Shown: positions 46,496 through 56,226, counted from the stretch's first letter. The stretch is 64,000 bases of DNA from CAZAMB01 sp964501365 (GCA_964501365.1 CAZCST010000011.1:1-64000); one strand, 5' to 3'. The notes: generated by a model not told the origin, from the sequence alone. Program-made: numbers and translations.

Positions 46496-48115
46496 TTAAC
46501 TGTGCACTTCGTAGGAGGCCGAGGGGATGAGGGTGCGAGTGCGGCCGGCCATTTCGGAAGCGTTGTAGAGTTTCTGGTTGGCGGTCATGGTGACGACGGA
46601 CAGGCCGGCGCGCATTTTGCGGCGGAGTTCGCCGAGGCGACGGACGCGGAGCAGGTTGCGGGCGATGTAACGTGGGCGCAGATAGAAGGCCTTGTAGCAT
46701 TTCACTAACATTTCGCGGAGTTCGTGGCGGGTGAAATTCTCCTCCCACACCGGCAGCTCGAATCCATCCGATGGGTTCTCTGAGAATTTCCGCCAGACAT
46801 CCTCCTTGATGACGCCGCTTTCCAGACCCTTGAAGTAAATCTCCGTGCCGGGATACGGGCAGAACACGGTGAAGTGGGCGTAGTTCGGGTCGAGCTCGCG
46901 GGCGAGCCGCATGGTGTCGGCGATGTCGGAGGCCGTTTCGGTCTGCTGCCCGATGATGAAGTAGCAGAGCACTTCCATGTTGACGGCCTTGGTCTGGGCT
47001 ACGACCTCGCGGACCTTGGCGATGGTCGCGTTTTTCTTGATGACTTTGAGCATCCGGTCATTGCCGCACTCGACGCCGTAGTGGATTCGGTCGCAGCCGG
47101 CGTCCTTCATGGCCCGCAGAAGTTCGGGCGTCATGGTGTTGACATGGGCGCGGACGTCCCAGCGGAAACGGATGTTGCGGCGCTTGATCTCTTCGCAGAG
47201 CTCGAATACGCGGTCGCGGCGAACGGTGAAGGTGTCGTCGTAGATAAAGGCCTCTTTGATGCCCAATGCAAGACAGATTTCCATTTCGTCGGCCACGTGT
47301 TTGGCGCTGCGGCAGCGAAAGCCGCTGAGCACCGGTGAATAAGGCCGGTCGCAAAACGTGCAGCGATAGGGACAGCCGCGCGAGGTGAACATGGTGGTGA
47401 TGACGTTGTCGCGGCCCAACAACGAGGTGTAGTCGCCGACGTGGATCAGGTGCCGCGCGGGCATGCCAAGCTGGTCCAGGTCTTCCGTTGCGGGGGCGAT
47501 GCCGTTGTTGATGATGTTGCCGCCCTCGTCCTTGTAGACCAGCCCCTTGATGCCCTTCCAGGCTTCGGGACTCACGAGATTGTTGAGGAGTTGCAGAAAC
47601 GCGACTTCACCCTCGCCCTGCACGAGAAAGTCAATTTCGCGGTGGCGGATGGTTTCTTCGGGATAGAGGTGAACGTGGGGCCCGCCGATGACAATTTTCG
47701 CATTCGGCATGACGCGGCGCACGAGGCGTACGGTTTTGAACACGTCGATGAGCGTGAAGGTCATGGCTGTGATGCCCACAACATCGGCCGGACGAGATCG
47801 AAGTTCCTCTTCGAGCTGCTCATAGGAATGTCCACGCGGCTGGGCATCAAACACGCTCACGGAAAATTTTGAACGTTCTTCGAGGTAGCCGGCCAGAGAG
47901 AGGATGCCGAGCGGCGGATTGAACCCCCGGTGTTTTTCCACGATGGCCGGATTTTTGCCAATCAGCTCGCTGAAACGCGGCGGATTGATGAGCAGCACGC
48001 GCCAACGTTTTCCGGTTTCGTTCGCGAGATTCGGGACGGACGATGATTCATGCGCGCCGCAACAATCGCCGTGATGGGAATGATCGACTTGAGGCAATTG
48101 AATATTGACGCTCAT
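46496..48115 (-). CDS. cobalamin-binding radical SAM protein (BchE/HpnP-like class)
   Basis: A 539-residue B12-dependent radical SAM enzyme. The N-terminal Rossmann B12-binding domain (about 40-180) has the VLLINPPR start and IVIGGPHVHLYPEE. The canonical DxHxxG loop is not evident. The radical SAM core follows with the iron-sulfur motif in TSRGCPYRCTFCDRP (CxxxCxxC), then FIYDDTFTVRRDR, GVECGNDRMLKVIKK and a C-terminal domain. An extra His/Cys-rich leader (DHSHHGDCCGAHE) precedes the B12 domain. Methylases and cyclases of lipids, hopanoids or antibiotics belong to this class; no substrate can be given. The start overlaps the glycosyltransferase stop as ATGA. Confidence 0.9.
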   Translation of the reverse strand: MSVNIQLPQVDHSHHGDCCGAHESSSVPNLANETGKRWRVLLINPPRFSELIGKNPAIVEKHRGFNPPLGILSLAGYLEERSKFSVSVFDAQPRGHSYEQLEEELRSRPADVVGITAMTFTLIDVFKTVRLVRRVMPNAKIVIGGPHVHLYPEETIRHREIDFLVQGEGEVAFLQLLNNLVSPEAWKGIKGLVYKDEGGNIINNGIAPATEDLDQLGMPARHLIHVGDYTSLLGRDNVITTMFTSRGCPYRCTFCDRPYSPVLSGFRCRSAKHVADEMEICLALGIKEAFIYDDTFTVRRDRVFELCEEIKRRNIRFRWDVRAHVNTMTPELLRAMKDAGCDRIHYGVECGNDRMLKVIKKNATIAKVREVVAQTKAVNMEVLCYFIIGQQTETASDIADTMRLARELDPNYAHFTVFCPYPGTEIYFKGLESGVIKEDVWRKFSENPSDGFELPVWEENFTRHELREMLVKCYKAFYLRPRYIARNLLRVRRLGELRRKMRAGLSVVTMTANQKLYNASEMAGRTRTLIPSASYEVHS

Positions 48116-49137
48116 GCCGACTGCGCCCCCTGCTGCGGCGCGGGCCAGCGCTTGTCGATCAAATCGGCCAGCATGCCGATGGCCAGCAATTGCAGCGAAG
48201 CGGACGCAAGCGTCACGGCAGTTACGTCGGCCAATTGCCCGAAAACGACTTTCGAAACGATGGCCGAACCGACGGCAAGTGTGAACATGGCTGCGCTGGC
48301 AGGTACAAAGACTTTCAGCGGGCGGAAATACAGAATCGTGCGGACAATCAGGCCGAAAAAGTTCAGCGTGTCGCGCACCGGACGGATCGAAGACTTCCCC
48401 ACTCGAGGGGCGTAATCAATCGGAATGTATCGAACCTCGTGGCCATTGGTCAGCATGGCGAGGGTGATGGTGGTTGTGAAGCTGAAGCCGTCTGGGAGCA
48501 ATCGCACAAAACGACGAACCAGCGCACGTCTCATCACGCGCATTCCGCTATTGAGGTCGGGAATTTTCCGCCCGGCGAGATACTCGGCGAGCTTGCGCAG
48601 GAGCCATTTCGCGGGACGACGGAGGATCGGGACATGGACAGATGCGCCGGTTCGCGCACCGACAACCATGTCCACGTCCTTCATCCTGTCGATCAAAGTT
48701 GGAAGCTGCTCGATCGGGTAGGTCCCGTCCGCATCCATAATCGCAATCAACTCGTGCCGCGCCTCGGCGACTGCACGTTTCAGGGAATATCCGTATCCGC
48801 TGTTTTCACCGTTGCGCAGGAGCCGCACGCCCGGCGTCCCGATCAGGGTTTGCAAACTGTGCGTGGAGTCGTCTTTCGACCCGTCATCCACGACAAGAAT
48901 TTCAAACGCCCTTTCCGTGGCCTGCAGCGACTTGATGGAACGGCGAACCGTTTCAGCGATCATTCGTTCTTCATTAAAGCAAGGGATGATGAGCGTGACT
49001 CCCGCCTTCAGCGTCTGGTGCGAGCGATTCGTCAACTCTTCCTGACGCCGCATGGGGACGAGCAACCCCGCCGAGGTTTTGCATTCCGGGGCGACGCTTG
49101 TGGCAAACGTCCGTGGTTCATCAATCGCAGTGTTCAA
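48112..49137 (-). CDS. family 2 glycosyltransferase (DPM1-like) with C-terminal membrane segments
   Basis: A 341-residue GT-A glycosyltransferase. Motifs: VTLIIPCFNEERMI, ILVVDDGSKDDS, the DADGTYP catalytic region, GARTGASVHVP, NSGMRVMRR and SFTTTITLAML. Two hydrophobic segments at the C-terminus (about 265-290 and 295-320) anchor it in the membrane. It probably moves a sugar from a nucleotide donor onto polyprenyl phosphate or a lipid. TTG 49137 is the chosen start, with GAGGAG 5 bp upstream; the frame extends to 49203. It comes first in the pair, with the radical SAM gene coupled behind it. Confidence 0.88.
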   Translation of the reverse strand: MNTAIDEPRTFATSVAPECKTSAGLLVPMRRQEELTNRSHQTLKAGVTLIIPCFNEERMIAETVRRSIKSLQATERAFEILVVDDGSKDDSTHSLQTLIGTPGVRLLRNGENSGYGYSLKRAVAEARHELIAIMDADGTYPIEQLPTLIDRMKDVDMVVGARTGASVHVPILRRPAKWLLRKLAEYLAGRKIPDLNSGMRVMRRALVRRFVRLLPDGFSFTTTITLAMLTNGHEVRYIPIDYAPRVGKSSIRPVRDTLNFFGLIVRTILYFRPLKVFVPASAAMFTLAVGSAIVSKVVFGQLADVTAVTLASASLQLLAIGMLADLIDKRWPAPQQGAQSA

Positions 49138-49142
49138 GCAGA

Positions 49143-49148
49143 CTCCTC
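49143..49148 (-). promoter_or_regulatory. Shine-Dalgarno site deciding a TTG start
   Basis: GAGGAG on the minus strand, 5 bp before TTG 49137 of the glycosyltransferase gene. Confidence 0.55.
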
Positions 49149-49285
49149 GATATTGCAAGCAGCAAACATCTGTTCGCGCAGTGACACCCAATAAGAATCC
49201 CAATTGCCAGCTATCGGTTTATCGGAAGTAGCGGGTGCTTAGTGAAGGGGTTTCAGGGTTATTGGACGTTCATCGAGTTGCGAGA

Positions 49286-50485
49286 TCAAGCCTTACGAAG
49301 AACAAGCAGACTTTCGCGCGGCGCAATATGCCCTACCGAGCCGAATTTGCGGCGAATCGGATTCAGTTCGCGTGCCACGCGAATTGCTTCCACAGAAAAT
49401 CCCAATTCACGCGCCATTTCCGCGATCATCAGGTCGGTCGGAATGTACACGTCCTTCAGGCGCACGCCGCCGATGACGAACCATGCCGGAGCGTCGGGCA
49501 CAAGCACACGATAGGCGCTTTCGAGAGCGGCCTGCATGTCGGTGAAATAATCAACCACCGCCTTGGCTTGCTTTGGATGATTTGCAGCAGAAAGTACGTC
49601 GCGGGCCTCCTTTACTGCGGGATGGTGCGCCATTGAATCCGCAGCGCCGCCCCCGCGCGGCGATGACCGTACTTGGAATTCGCGAATAGATTCTTCGCCG
49701 CGAGAGAACCAGTGATTGTAGACGACATCCACAGGGTCGTTGGTTCGCACGTAATCGTAACGGGATAGATACGGCGGCGACGTGATCATTCCGCAGATCG
49801 ATTCGTCGTCGATGTGATCCAGCACTCTGGCATCGCAATGTCGCGATTCGTTCGACACGCCCAACGGCAGCTGCAGGTCCTCGCGGAGCATCTCCCCCAC
49901 CGCCGCCAGAGATTTCGCAATGGGTGGCGCAGATCGATTCAGGGCGCCCGAGGCTGTGTGCCGCCGAGCCTGGGCAATCATAAGGGCTGCGCGATGGAGC
50001 GGTTGCCGAAGTTGATCGGCAATGTCCTCCCAGGAATCTCTATCAGCGACGCCGGGCAGTTCCATCCACCGTTGTTCAAATTTCGCTGCAGCGACAAAAC
50101 TCAGCGCGGGAATCGCCTCGACACCAATCGCTGGCCGCCGTTGACGGGCGCACTCGACAATCGTCGTTCCGGAACCGGAGAATGGGTCGAGAATCGGCCC
50201 GTCACCAAGCTCCCTTCCCATCTCGGAAAAAAAAAGTCGGATCAACCCCGGCGCGAACCCCTGGCGGTAGGGTAGCCAGCGATGAAATGGTTCTCGCGCA
50301 TTGCCCTGGGCAGTAACCAGAGTCGCCAGCCTCGGCTCGGGGGCGAGGTGCTCCCGCCAGCGCCGCTCAAGCGATTCGCGGGCGGAACTTGGTTCCCTGC
50401 CGGACTCGAATCGCATTGTTCGGTTACTTTGCCGCATTCCAACATGGTCCCCGCAAGCGCCTGGAATATCAAAAGTGACCGACAT
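49286..50485 (-). CDS. orphan DNA N-methyltransferase-like protein
   Basis: A 399-residue SAM-dependent methyltransferase. Motif I is DPFSGSGTT (100-108), followed by VECARQRRPAIGVE, and motif IV is SPPY (236-239, in ITSPPYLSRYD), both typical of amino methyltransferases acting on adenine N6 or cytosine N4. Motif I precedes motif IV. A long helical segment of about 95 residues separates them, which could be target recognition. ATG 50485 has AAGGA upstream; the frame extends to 50506. No restriction enzyme gene lies beside it, so the role may be regulatory, or it may modify RNA instead. Confidence 0.78.
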   Translation of the reverse strand: MSVTFDIPGACGDHVGMRQSNRTMRFESGREPSSARESLERRWREHLAPEPRLATLVTAQGNAREPFHRWLPYRQGFAPGLIRLFFSEMGRELGDGPILDPFSGSGTTIVECARQRRPAIGVEAIPALSFVAAAKFEQRWMELPGVADRDSWEDIADQLRQPLHRAALMIAQARRHTASGALNRSAPPIAKSLAAVGEMLREDLQLPLGVSNESRHCDARVLDHIDDESICGMITSPPYLSRYDYVRTNDPVDVVYNHWFSRGEESIREFQVRSSPRGGGAADSMAHHPAVKEARDVLSAANHPKQAKAVVDYFTDMQAALESAYRVLVPDAPAWFVIGGVRLKDVYIPTDLMIAEMARELGFSVEAIRVARELNPIRRKFGSVGHIAPRESLLVLRKA

Positions 50486-50664
50486 TCCTCTTCCTTTCGC
50501 TGGCACGCGCTATGGAAAACCAGCTATTGTCCGATAAGATCGTCCGTGGGCGACTTCCTGCGAAGTTTCCATCATGGCTCAAGGCAAGAGCGGCCAGGTT
50601 TCGACCGATAATCCAGTCGGAGAAACACAAAGGAATTCGTCCGACTGCCCTGAAAACGAACCCA

Positions 50665-51621
50665 ATGGCCAACGAACCACTCATTGTCGTCGCGCTGGGC
50701 GGAAACGCCATCTCCCGCGAAAACCAGGAGGGCAGCGTCGACCAGCAGTTCGAGAACTCGCGGAACACGGCTGTTTGCCTCGCCGATCTGATCGAGCAGG
50801 GATACGGCCTGGTCGTCACCCACGGAAACGGACCACAGATCGGCAACTTCCTCCTGCGCAACGAAGCTGCCGCCGGGGCCATCTACCCCCTTCCCATGGA
50901 AGTGGCCGTCGCCCACGTGCAGGGGGGCATGGGCTTCATGATCGCGCAAACGCTGACCAACGAACTGGCACGCCGCGACATCGAACGCGTTGTGACAGCG
51001 ATTGTCACCACCGTTCGCGTGGACGCCGACGATCCCTCGTTTCGCAACCCAACCAAACCCATTGGCCGGGTGATGACAAAGTCGGATGCCGATCACTACC
51101 AGCGCGACGAGGGCTGGAGTATCAAGGAGACGGCACCGGGAAAATTCCGACGGGTCGTAGCGTCTCCAATGCCCAGACACATCATGGAAATAAAGACGAT
51201 CCGACGGGCCGTACAGAGCGGCGATCTGCTCGTGGTTTGCGGAGGCGGCGGCATCCCGGTCGTGCAGCACCCCCGCGAGGGTCTTCAGGGAGTCAAGGCG
51301 GTCATCGATAAGGATCTGGCTTCTGCGTTACTGGCCGTCGAGTTGGATGCCTCGGTGCTCATGATCCTGACTGCGGTGGATTATGTGAGCATAGATTTTG
51401 GCAAGCCCACCGAACGGCAGATCAAGAGCATGACCGCTGATGAGGCGGCAAAATGGCTTAAGGAAGGACAATTCCCGGCAGGGTCCATGGGACCCAAAGT
51501 ACAGTCGGCGATTCAATTCATTCGGAATTCACGCGCATCCGATCCGCACGTCATCATCGGACCGCTCGAAAAGGCGACGGACGCAGTGGCCGGCAAGATC
51601 GGAACGCGGATCACCAAATAA
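50665..51621 (+). CDS. arcC: carbamate kinase
   Basis: A 318-residue amino-acid-kinase-fold enzyme: carbamoyl phosphate + ADP to carbamate + ATP. Motifs: VVALGGNAI, VVTHGNGPQIGN, EVAVAHVQGGMGFMI, VCGGGGIPVVQ, AVIDKDLASALLA and MGPKVQSAIQFI. Length is normal. ATG 50665 gives the canonical start (MANEPLIVVALGGN); the frame extends to 50512 but that part is unconserved. No arginine deiminase or ornithine carbamoyltransferase gene is seen nearby, so it may serve carbamoyl phosphate from another route. Confidence 0.95.
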   Translation: MANEPLIVVALGGNAISRENQEGSVDQQFENSRNTAVCLADLIEQGYGLVVTHGNGPQIGNFLLRNEAAAGAIYPLPMEVAVAHVQGGMGFMIAQTLTNELARRDIERVVTAIVTTVRVDADDPSFRNPTKPIGRVMTKSDADHYQRDEGWSIKETAPGKFRRVVASPMPRHIMEIKTIRRAVQSGDLLVVCGGGGIPVVQHPREGLQGVKAVIDKDLASALLAVELDASVLMILTAVDYVSIDFGKPTERQIKSMTADEAAKWLKEGQFPAGSMGPKVQSAIQFIRNSRASDPHVIIGPLEKATDAVAGKIGTRITK

Positions 51622-52207
51622 CGCGCCCGAGACACTCCGAAAAATAGGGCATCACTCCGCGTGCTCGGCGCCTCGGCCGTGATTAAACTCAGCACAATGA
51701 TCCGGTACGATTTTTTTGAATTCACGGGGGGTTCGGGCGACCGCATCCCCCCGGACACGATCGCCCGCACGCACCCACCCTTTCCCCTCTGGAAAGCACT
51801 CCAATGCAGGAGTATTGAGACGCAGGTCTCAAACACCCCTTTTGGACACACTGGTGGCAGGGCTTCAACAGAGAAGCGGCGATACCATCAGCGTGTGATG
51901 GACAGCGGTCCCGAAACTAGAAGAGAACAAGTCTTTGGCCCCTCAGGCCAACTTTCAGATAGGACTCGGCGAAAGGCCGTTCCAGTTCACCCCGGGCTCG
52001 AGAGGCATTTGACCACCGCAGGCGACCCTATACGACCGTGACTCATACCTGCGATGCAGGATTATTTCCCCGCCGAATGTCCGGTCAAGAAAATCATGGA
52101 TTTTCCATGAAATGAAATCGAAAAAAATCGAGCCGCCACATGGGCCATTCCGCGCGAAGCAAAGATTCTTCTTGAAACGGAGAACCCCTTCGGCGCACAG
52201 GACGACA
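51622..52207. other. intergenic region of about 590 bp between convergent genes
   Basis: No credible gene: the frame 51661-52041 has no domain or ribosome site. One inverted repeat (51815-51832) stands out. Confidence 0.45.
51815..51832. repeat. perfect inverted repeat
   Basis: TTGAGAC-GCAG-GTCTCAA, 7-bp arms with a 4-base loop, alone in a long intergenic region. Function unknown. Confidence 0.45.
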
Positions 52208-55200
52208 CTACTGCCCTGTCCCATGAACGCGAGAGATTTCGATCTTGCCGGTTTCGAGATTAAAAAAGATCCGTTCGGCGGACATTTGATCAGGAAGTTT
52301 GCCTGGACGCTGGCGCACGAGTTGTGCTTTGCGCTGCGGACTCCCTTGAATGAACAGATTCTTTCGAGGCCGCTCGTAGGTGACGTCGTCGGCGCTCAGA
52401 GAAAACTGGTCCACTTCCTCCCGGAGCGTAACATGGCCGTTTGCCCGGAAGCGGTTCAGCCGATCCGATGAGATGCGGCCCATGCGCTGATCCGACGGCG
52501 GGCGGGCCGATCGGGGTGCATCCGTGAAATCGACCGTCAACGCATCCGACGTCAGAAATGTGCGCCGCCCCTTCGTTGTGTTTGGAGTGCCACCCTGCGG
52601 CACTCCGAAGACCTTGTCCAGTTCGGCGCCGCTCAGATGCGTGAGCTGAACATCACCTTCAAACAGCGTTTGCTCGACACCGAAGTCGTACCACATCCGA
52701 TCGCGCCATTTGATCAGCGTCTTGGACGGGCCTGAATCGGATGCATCACTGAACAAATCCGTGCGAATTTCCTCGGATGCGGAGGCGCTCTCCCTGGCCG
52801 GCTGAAAGTCCTCCAGCATCAAGTCGCCGCGACCTTCGATCAACAGCTTGGAAAGTTCCGATCGCAAATGCAGGGACAGCTTGGGCCCGGAAATTCTCGC
52901 CCGGCTCTTGAGCGCGTCGCTGGTGGGCAGCCTTTCAGCCGTCTGAGCCACTGCGTTTCCCGTTGCCTCGATATAGCGAGGCTCCTTCGACAATCCCTTT
53001 AGCGCAACCGGCGCTGCCGGCTTCGCACCGGGCCAAAATGCGAGGACTGGACCCTTTATGCCCCAGGCATCGAGCAGGTTGCGCTGTGTTTTTGCCGGCG
53101 GAGGGCTCGCATCCTCAAATTCCACAAGGAGATTGTCGTCGCAATCGAAGGTCGTCGTGGTCTGACTGCTGGCGTGCACATGACCGGAAAACACCGCACG
53201 GTTCTCGCGTCCGCGATAGATCATGCCGTCGGTCCAGGTCACGGCGATGGGAATGGGCTGCGCCACCTTGCGACCGTCGAGGTCCTTTTGCGATTGAATG
53301 GTCATGCGGCCCGCGCCCGGCACGTCGGCCCATTCGTTGGCCACGTCAAGCGTTATGTCCCTGCCCGTCACGCTGAAGGTATCGAGTTTTACGCTGGCCG
53401 GGCGATCCTCAAGCCCACCAAGGACCGCAGACTCGATATCGATATCCCTGCCCGAAGCGATCTTGCAATCCAATTCCTCGCACGCCAGATCGAGCGACTG
53501 CGAGGGATCGATCACGCTCACATTACCAAATGCGCGAAGTCGGCGTGGGGCCGTGGAGCTGTTGAATTTCAGCGGCTGCGAGGCAGCGTCTGCCTTCGCA
53601 TGAGTTGCAAATGGAGACTTGTCGGCAACCTGCACGACATCCTTCGTCGGTACAGGTTCAAAGTCGACAATGAGCCTGTCGGCGGCCTGGAGCGATCGGT
53701 CCCCCTGCAAAGCTGCAACGATTCCGGTGGCCGTTGCACTCTTCACGGTTGGCTTCCCCTCGGGACCGGCGGCCATGGCGATGTCGATTTTCTCGCATGT
53801 AAGCCGATCCTTGTCCTGCGTCATCACGACATTGCCCAAGCCGCTTATATGGTCGATGGATTGCTGCACGCCGCGCCAGCTCTGGGCGACTGCGAAGGCC
53901 ACGTCCACCGTGTCGGCCTCCAGCGAAAGTTTGTCCTGTTGCAGGATGGTCCGGCCGGAGAATGAAACCCGATCAAGCATCCGATATTCGCGCGTGGCCA
54001 TCGAACCGGTGAAATCGAGCGTCGTTTTCTGAAGCATCCGACCCTGCGCTTGTAGCCCCTTCGCAAATTGGACGTTTGCAGGGCCAAGCGCCGCAACATC
54101 GGCCACACTCAACGGTGTGGAGGCCGGCGTGCCGGAGTCTTCCCACAAGCGTCCGGGGCCCGTCACCCTCACGTCAATCAAATCCTGAACCCGCGTCACC
54201 GAGACGGTATCTCCAACGATGGTCCCCTGTTGCAGAGACCGTACGACCACGGGCTCGTCTCCCTCGCCGGACAATTGCACATCACCGGATGCCGGCAGGT
54301 ACACAAGTCGCGAACAGATGGCATCGCCCTCAGGATGAGAAAGTCGCGCGGGAGCGCCACCGGCAGATATCCGTGACGGCGGAGCGGGCGGCTGCGACTC
54401 GCCGCCGTTAGGGGACGCCTGCGTAACTGTCAGCTTGCCCGTCCAGGTAAGCACGATACGCTCGGGGACGGCGGCCGTATCCGTGCTCCCGCCGGAATCG
54501 CCTGTACTCCCCTGCGCTTTTGTGGCCTTTTTCTCCGCCTTGGAATCGTCAAGAGTCAACTCACGAACGATTTCCAGCCAATCAGCTTGCAGACGGGATT
54601 GCGTAGCGTCCCCCAACTGCTGCCGAGCGTCCACATCTCCCTCAAACCGTCCCACATAACGGGCCGGCTTCCGCGGACGGGGCGGCTGCGTTGCGCGAAA
54701 TACGGGCACCGCCGGATCCGATTTTTCCGCTGGTGAGTCCTCCGCCTGACGAGCGGCATCCGCCTTTTGTGTTTGAGCTACAGCCTGGGCATCGATCCGG
54801 GCCTGCAGCGACTCGCGCATCCAATCGACGAGCGTTTGTTTCTTCGACTCCGTATCGCGGTTTCCCACGGAAATGCCGAGGTGTTCGCTTTGGCTGAGAA
54901 GTTCGATGCGCCCTCCGCGCTCGATGCGCAACGATTGGACGCGCCGCTCCTGTTGATCGAACTGCACTTCAAGATCGCGAGCCTCCAGCCCCGCGTCGCG
55001 AGCGGTCAGAACGATGTTGCCCGGAATAATCAGCCGCCCGAATTCAACGTCGAACTCAAGCGTATCGGATCGCAATCGAACGAGATCATAATCACGCGCC
55101 TGGCTGCGCTCCGCCTCACTGAGCCGGGCCTTGTCCTCTGCCGAACGTCGATCGAATTCAATCTCCACGTGACCCGATAGTTTTCCCCTTTGAGGCTCCA

Positions 55201-55681
55201 AGCCACTGCCGCTTTTTCTCCTCGCCTCAAGATTTCCTTCGTCTGCCTTGACGCGCACATCATTGCCTTCCGCCGTCCGCATGCGAATTTCGGGATCGCG
55301 AAGCGTGAATTCATGATCCGAGCCTGACTTGGGAGACCAGTCGCTTACTGTCAACTCAATCTTGGAATCCCGGTCTTTCCCCGTATACAGCGTGATGCTC
55401 GCGTTCTTGCTGGCGCCGATGACGGCTCCGTTTTCCAGCGTAACGCCGGCAGTCTGCTGGCCTCCGGGCACGGCCGGCGGCGGCGGGATTTCTCCAGGAA
55501 CGGGAAGGCGGCCGGCTCGCGTCGCATGGGCCGGCGGCGTCACCTGGCTGTACTGGTACATGGAAAAGCAAACCAGAAGAATCGCAAGAGTCGCCACGGC
55601 GACCACAAAGGTACGGGCCAGGCTGCCCGCGCGGCGGTGATATCGAGAACCATTCACGTGCAAGTTCGGGCGCCTCCCCAT
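52208..55681 (-). CDS. LptC/OstA-type LPS transport protein of unusual length
   Basis: A 1157-residue protein anchored by one N-terminal transmembrane helix (TFVVAVATLAILLVCFSMY). It continues like LptC (TLRDPEIRMRTAEGNDVRV, ADEGNLEARRK), then a long beta-rich part with about ten LptA/OstA-type units marked by short G-x-V/N turns: GHVEIEF, GNIVLTA, GDVDARQQ, GLGNVVMT, FGNVSVID, GHVHASS, GNAVAQ, GDLMLED, GDVQLTH, GHVTLREE. The last unit ends in RIFFNLETGKIEISRV. In E. coli LptC has 191 residues and LptA 185. A single protein of this length could bridge the periplasm. Downstream of kdsC and overlapping it; the start could be ATG 55681, TTG 55663 or GTG 55657 (GTGA overlap). Confidence 0.82.
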   Translation of the reverse strand: MGRRPNLHVNGSRYHRRAGSLARTFVVAVATLAILLVCFSMYQYSQVTPPAHATRAGRLPVPGEIPPPPAVPGGQQTAGVTLENGAVIGASKNASITLYTGKDRDSKIELTVSDWSPKSGSDHEFTLRDPEIRMRTAEGNDVRVKADEGNLEARRKSGSGLEPQRGKLSGHVEIEFDRRSAEDKARLSEAERSQARDYDLVRLRSDTLEFDVEFGRLIIPGNIVLTARDAGLEARDLEVQFDQQERRVQSLRIERGGRIELLSQSEHLGISVGNRDTESKKQTLVDWMRESLQARIDAQAVAQTQKADAARQAEDSPAEKSDPAVPVFRATQPPRPRKPARYVGRFEGDVDARQQLGDATQSRLQADWLEIVRELTLDDSKAEKKATKAQGSTGDSGGSTDTAAVPERIVLTWTGKLTVTQASPNGGESQPPAPPSRISAGGAPARLSHPEGDAICSRLVYLPASGDVQLSGEGDEPVVVRSLQQGTIVGDTVSVTRVQDLIDVRVTGPGRLWEDSGTPASTPLSVADVAALGPANVQFAKGLQAQGRMLQKTTLDFTGSMATREYRMLDRVSFSGRTILQQDKLSLEADTVDVAFAVAQSWRGVQQSIDHISGLGNVVMTQDKDRLTCEKIDIAMAAGPEGKPTVKSATATGIVAALQGDRSLQAADRLIVDFEPVPTKDVVQVADKSPFATHAKADAASQPLKFNSSTAPRRLRAFGNVSVIDPSQSLDLACEELDCKIASGRDIDIESAVLGGLEDRPASVKLDTFSVTGRDITLDVANEWADVPGAGRMTIQSQKDLDGRKVAQPIPIAVTWTDGMIYRGRENRAVFSGHVHASSQTTTTFDCDDNLLVEFEDASPPPAKTQRNLLDAWGIKGPVLAFWPGAKPAAPVALKGLSKEPRYIEATGNAVAQTAERLPTSDALKSRARISGPKLSLHLRSELSKLLIEGRGDLMLEDFQPARESASASEEIRTDLFSDASDSGPSKTLIKWRDRMWYDFGVEQTLFEGDVQLTHLSGAELDKVFGVPQGGTPNTTKGRRTFLTSDALTVDFTDAPRSARPPSDQRMGRISSDRLNRFRANGHVTLREEVDQFSLSADDVTYERPRKNLFIQGSPQRKAQLVRQRPGKLPDQMSAERIFFNLETGKIEISRVHGTGQ

Positions 55682-56145
55682 CCGCCGTCGAGACGAAGCA
55701 GCCATTCGATGATCTCTGCCGCAGCTCCGTCGCCTCCACGACCCCGGGACACGTACAATGCAGCACGCTTCACCTCGGGCCGGGCATTCGCAACGGCGAT
55801 CGGCACGCCGCATTCGTTCATGACAGACAGATCCGGAATATCATCACCCACGTAGGCAACATCAGACGAAATGGCTTTTGCCTTCGCCAGGACCGCCTTG
55901 AATGATTCCATTTTTGTTTCGACACCCGTGTGCAGATAATCCACACCGAGTTCGGCGGCCCGACGGTCAACGAGCGAAGACTTCCGCCCTGAAATGAGCG
56001 CGATTTTTCGTCCCTGCCTGCGCCAGTATTTCATGGCGAAACCGTCCTGCGACGAAAACACTTTCTCCGTGTCGCCGTCGGCCCCAGGCGCAAGACGCCC
56101 GTCCGTCAGCACACCATCCACGTCAAAGATCAAAAGCGAAATCAT
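55654..56145 (-). CDS. kdsC: 3-deoxy-D-manno-octulosonate 8-phosphate phosphatase
   Basis: A 163-residue HAD-family phosphatase that releases phosphate from Kdo-8-phosphate in LPS core synthesis. HAD motifs: DVDGVLTDG (nucleophile Asp), ALISGR, AKAKAISSDVAYVGDDIPD (acidic pair) and ECGVPIAVANA. ATG 56145 is preferred; a GTG at 56148 is adjacent. It overlaps the LptC/OstA gene, so LPS synthesis and transport functions are expressed together. Confidence 0.93.
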   Translation of the reverse strand: MISLLIFDVDGVLTDGRLAPGADGDTEKVFSSQDGFAMKYWRRQGRKIALISGRKSSLVDRRAAELGVDYLHTGVETKMESFKAVLAKAKAISSDVAYVGDDIPDLSVMNECGVPIAVANARPEVKRAALYVSRGRGGDGAAAEIIEWLLRLDGGWGGARTCT

Positions 56146-56226
56146 CACAGCCAGACCCTTCGGGCGAGTATGAGACGGAATCTGGGTTCGGTCAAGAAAA
56201 TCGACCGTCAGAAGCCGTACAAAGGC

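Noticed and set aside
48190..49194. 334-residue plus-strand frame
   Set aside because: Antisense to the glycosyltransferase; no motifs.
51661..52041. 126-residue plus-strand frame after carbamate kinase
   Set aside because: No domain or ribosome site; it contains the inverted repeat and ends in unstructured sequence.
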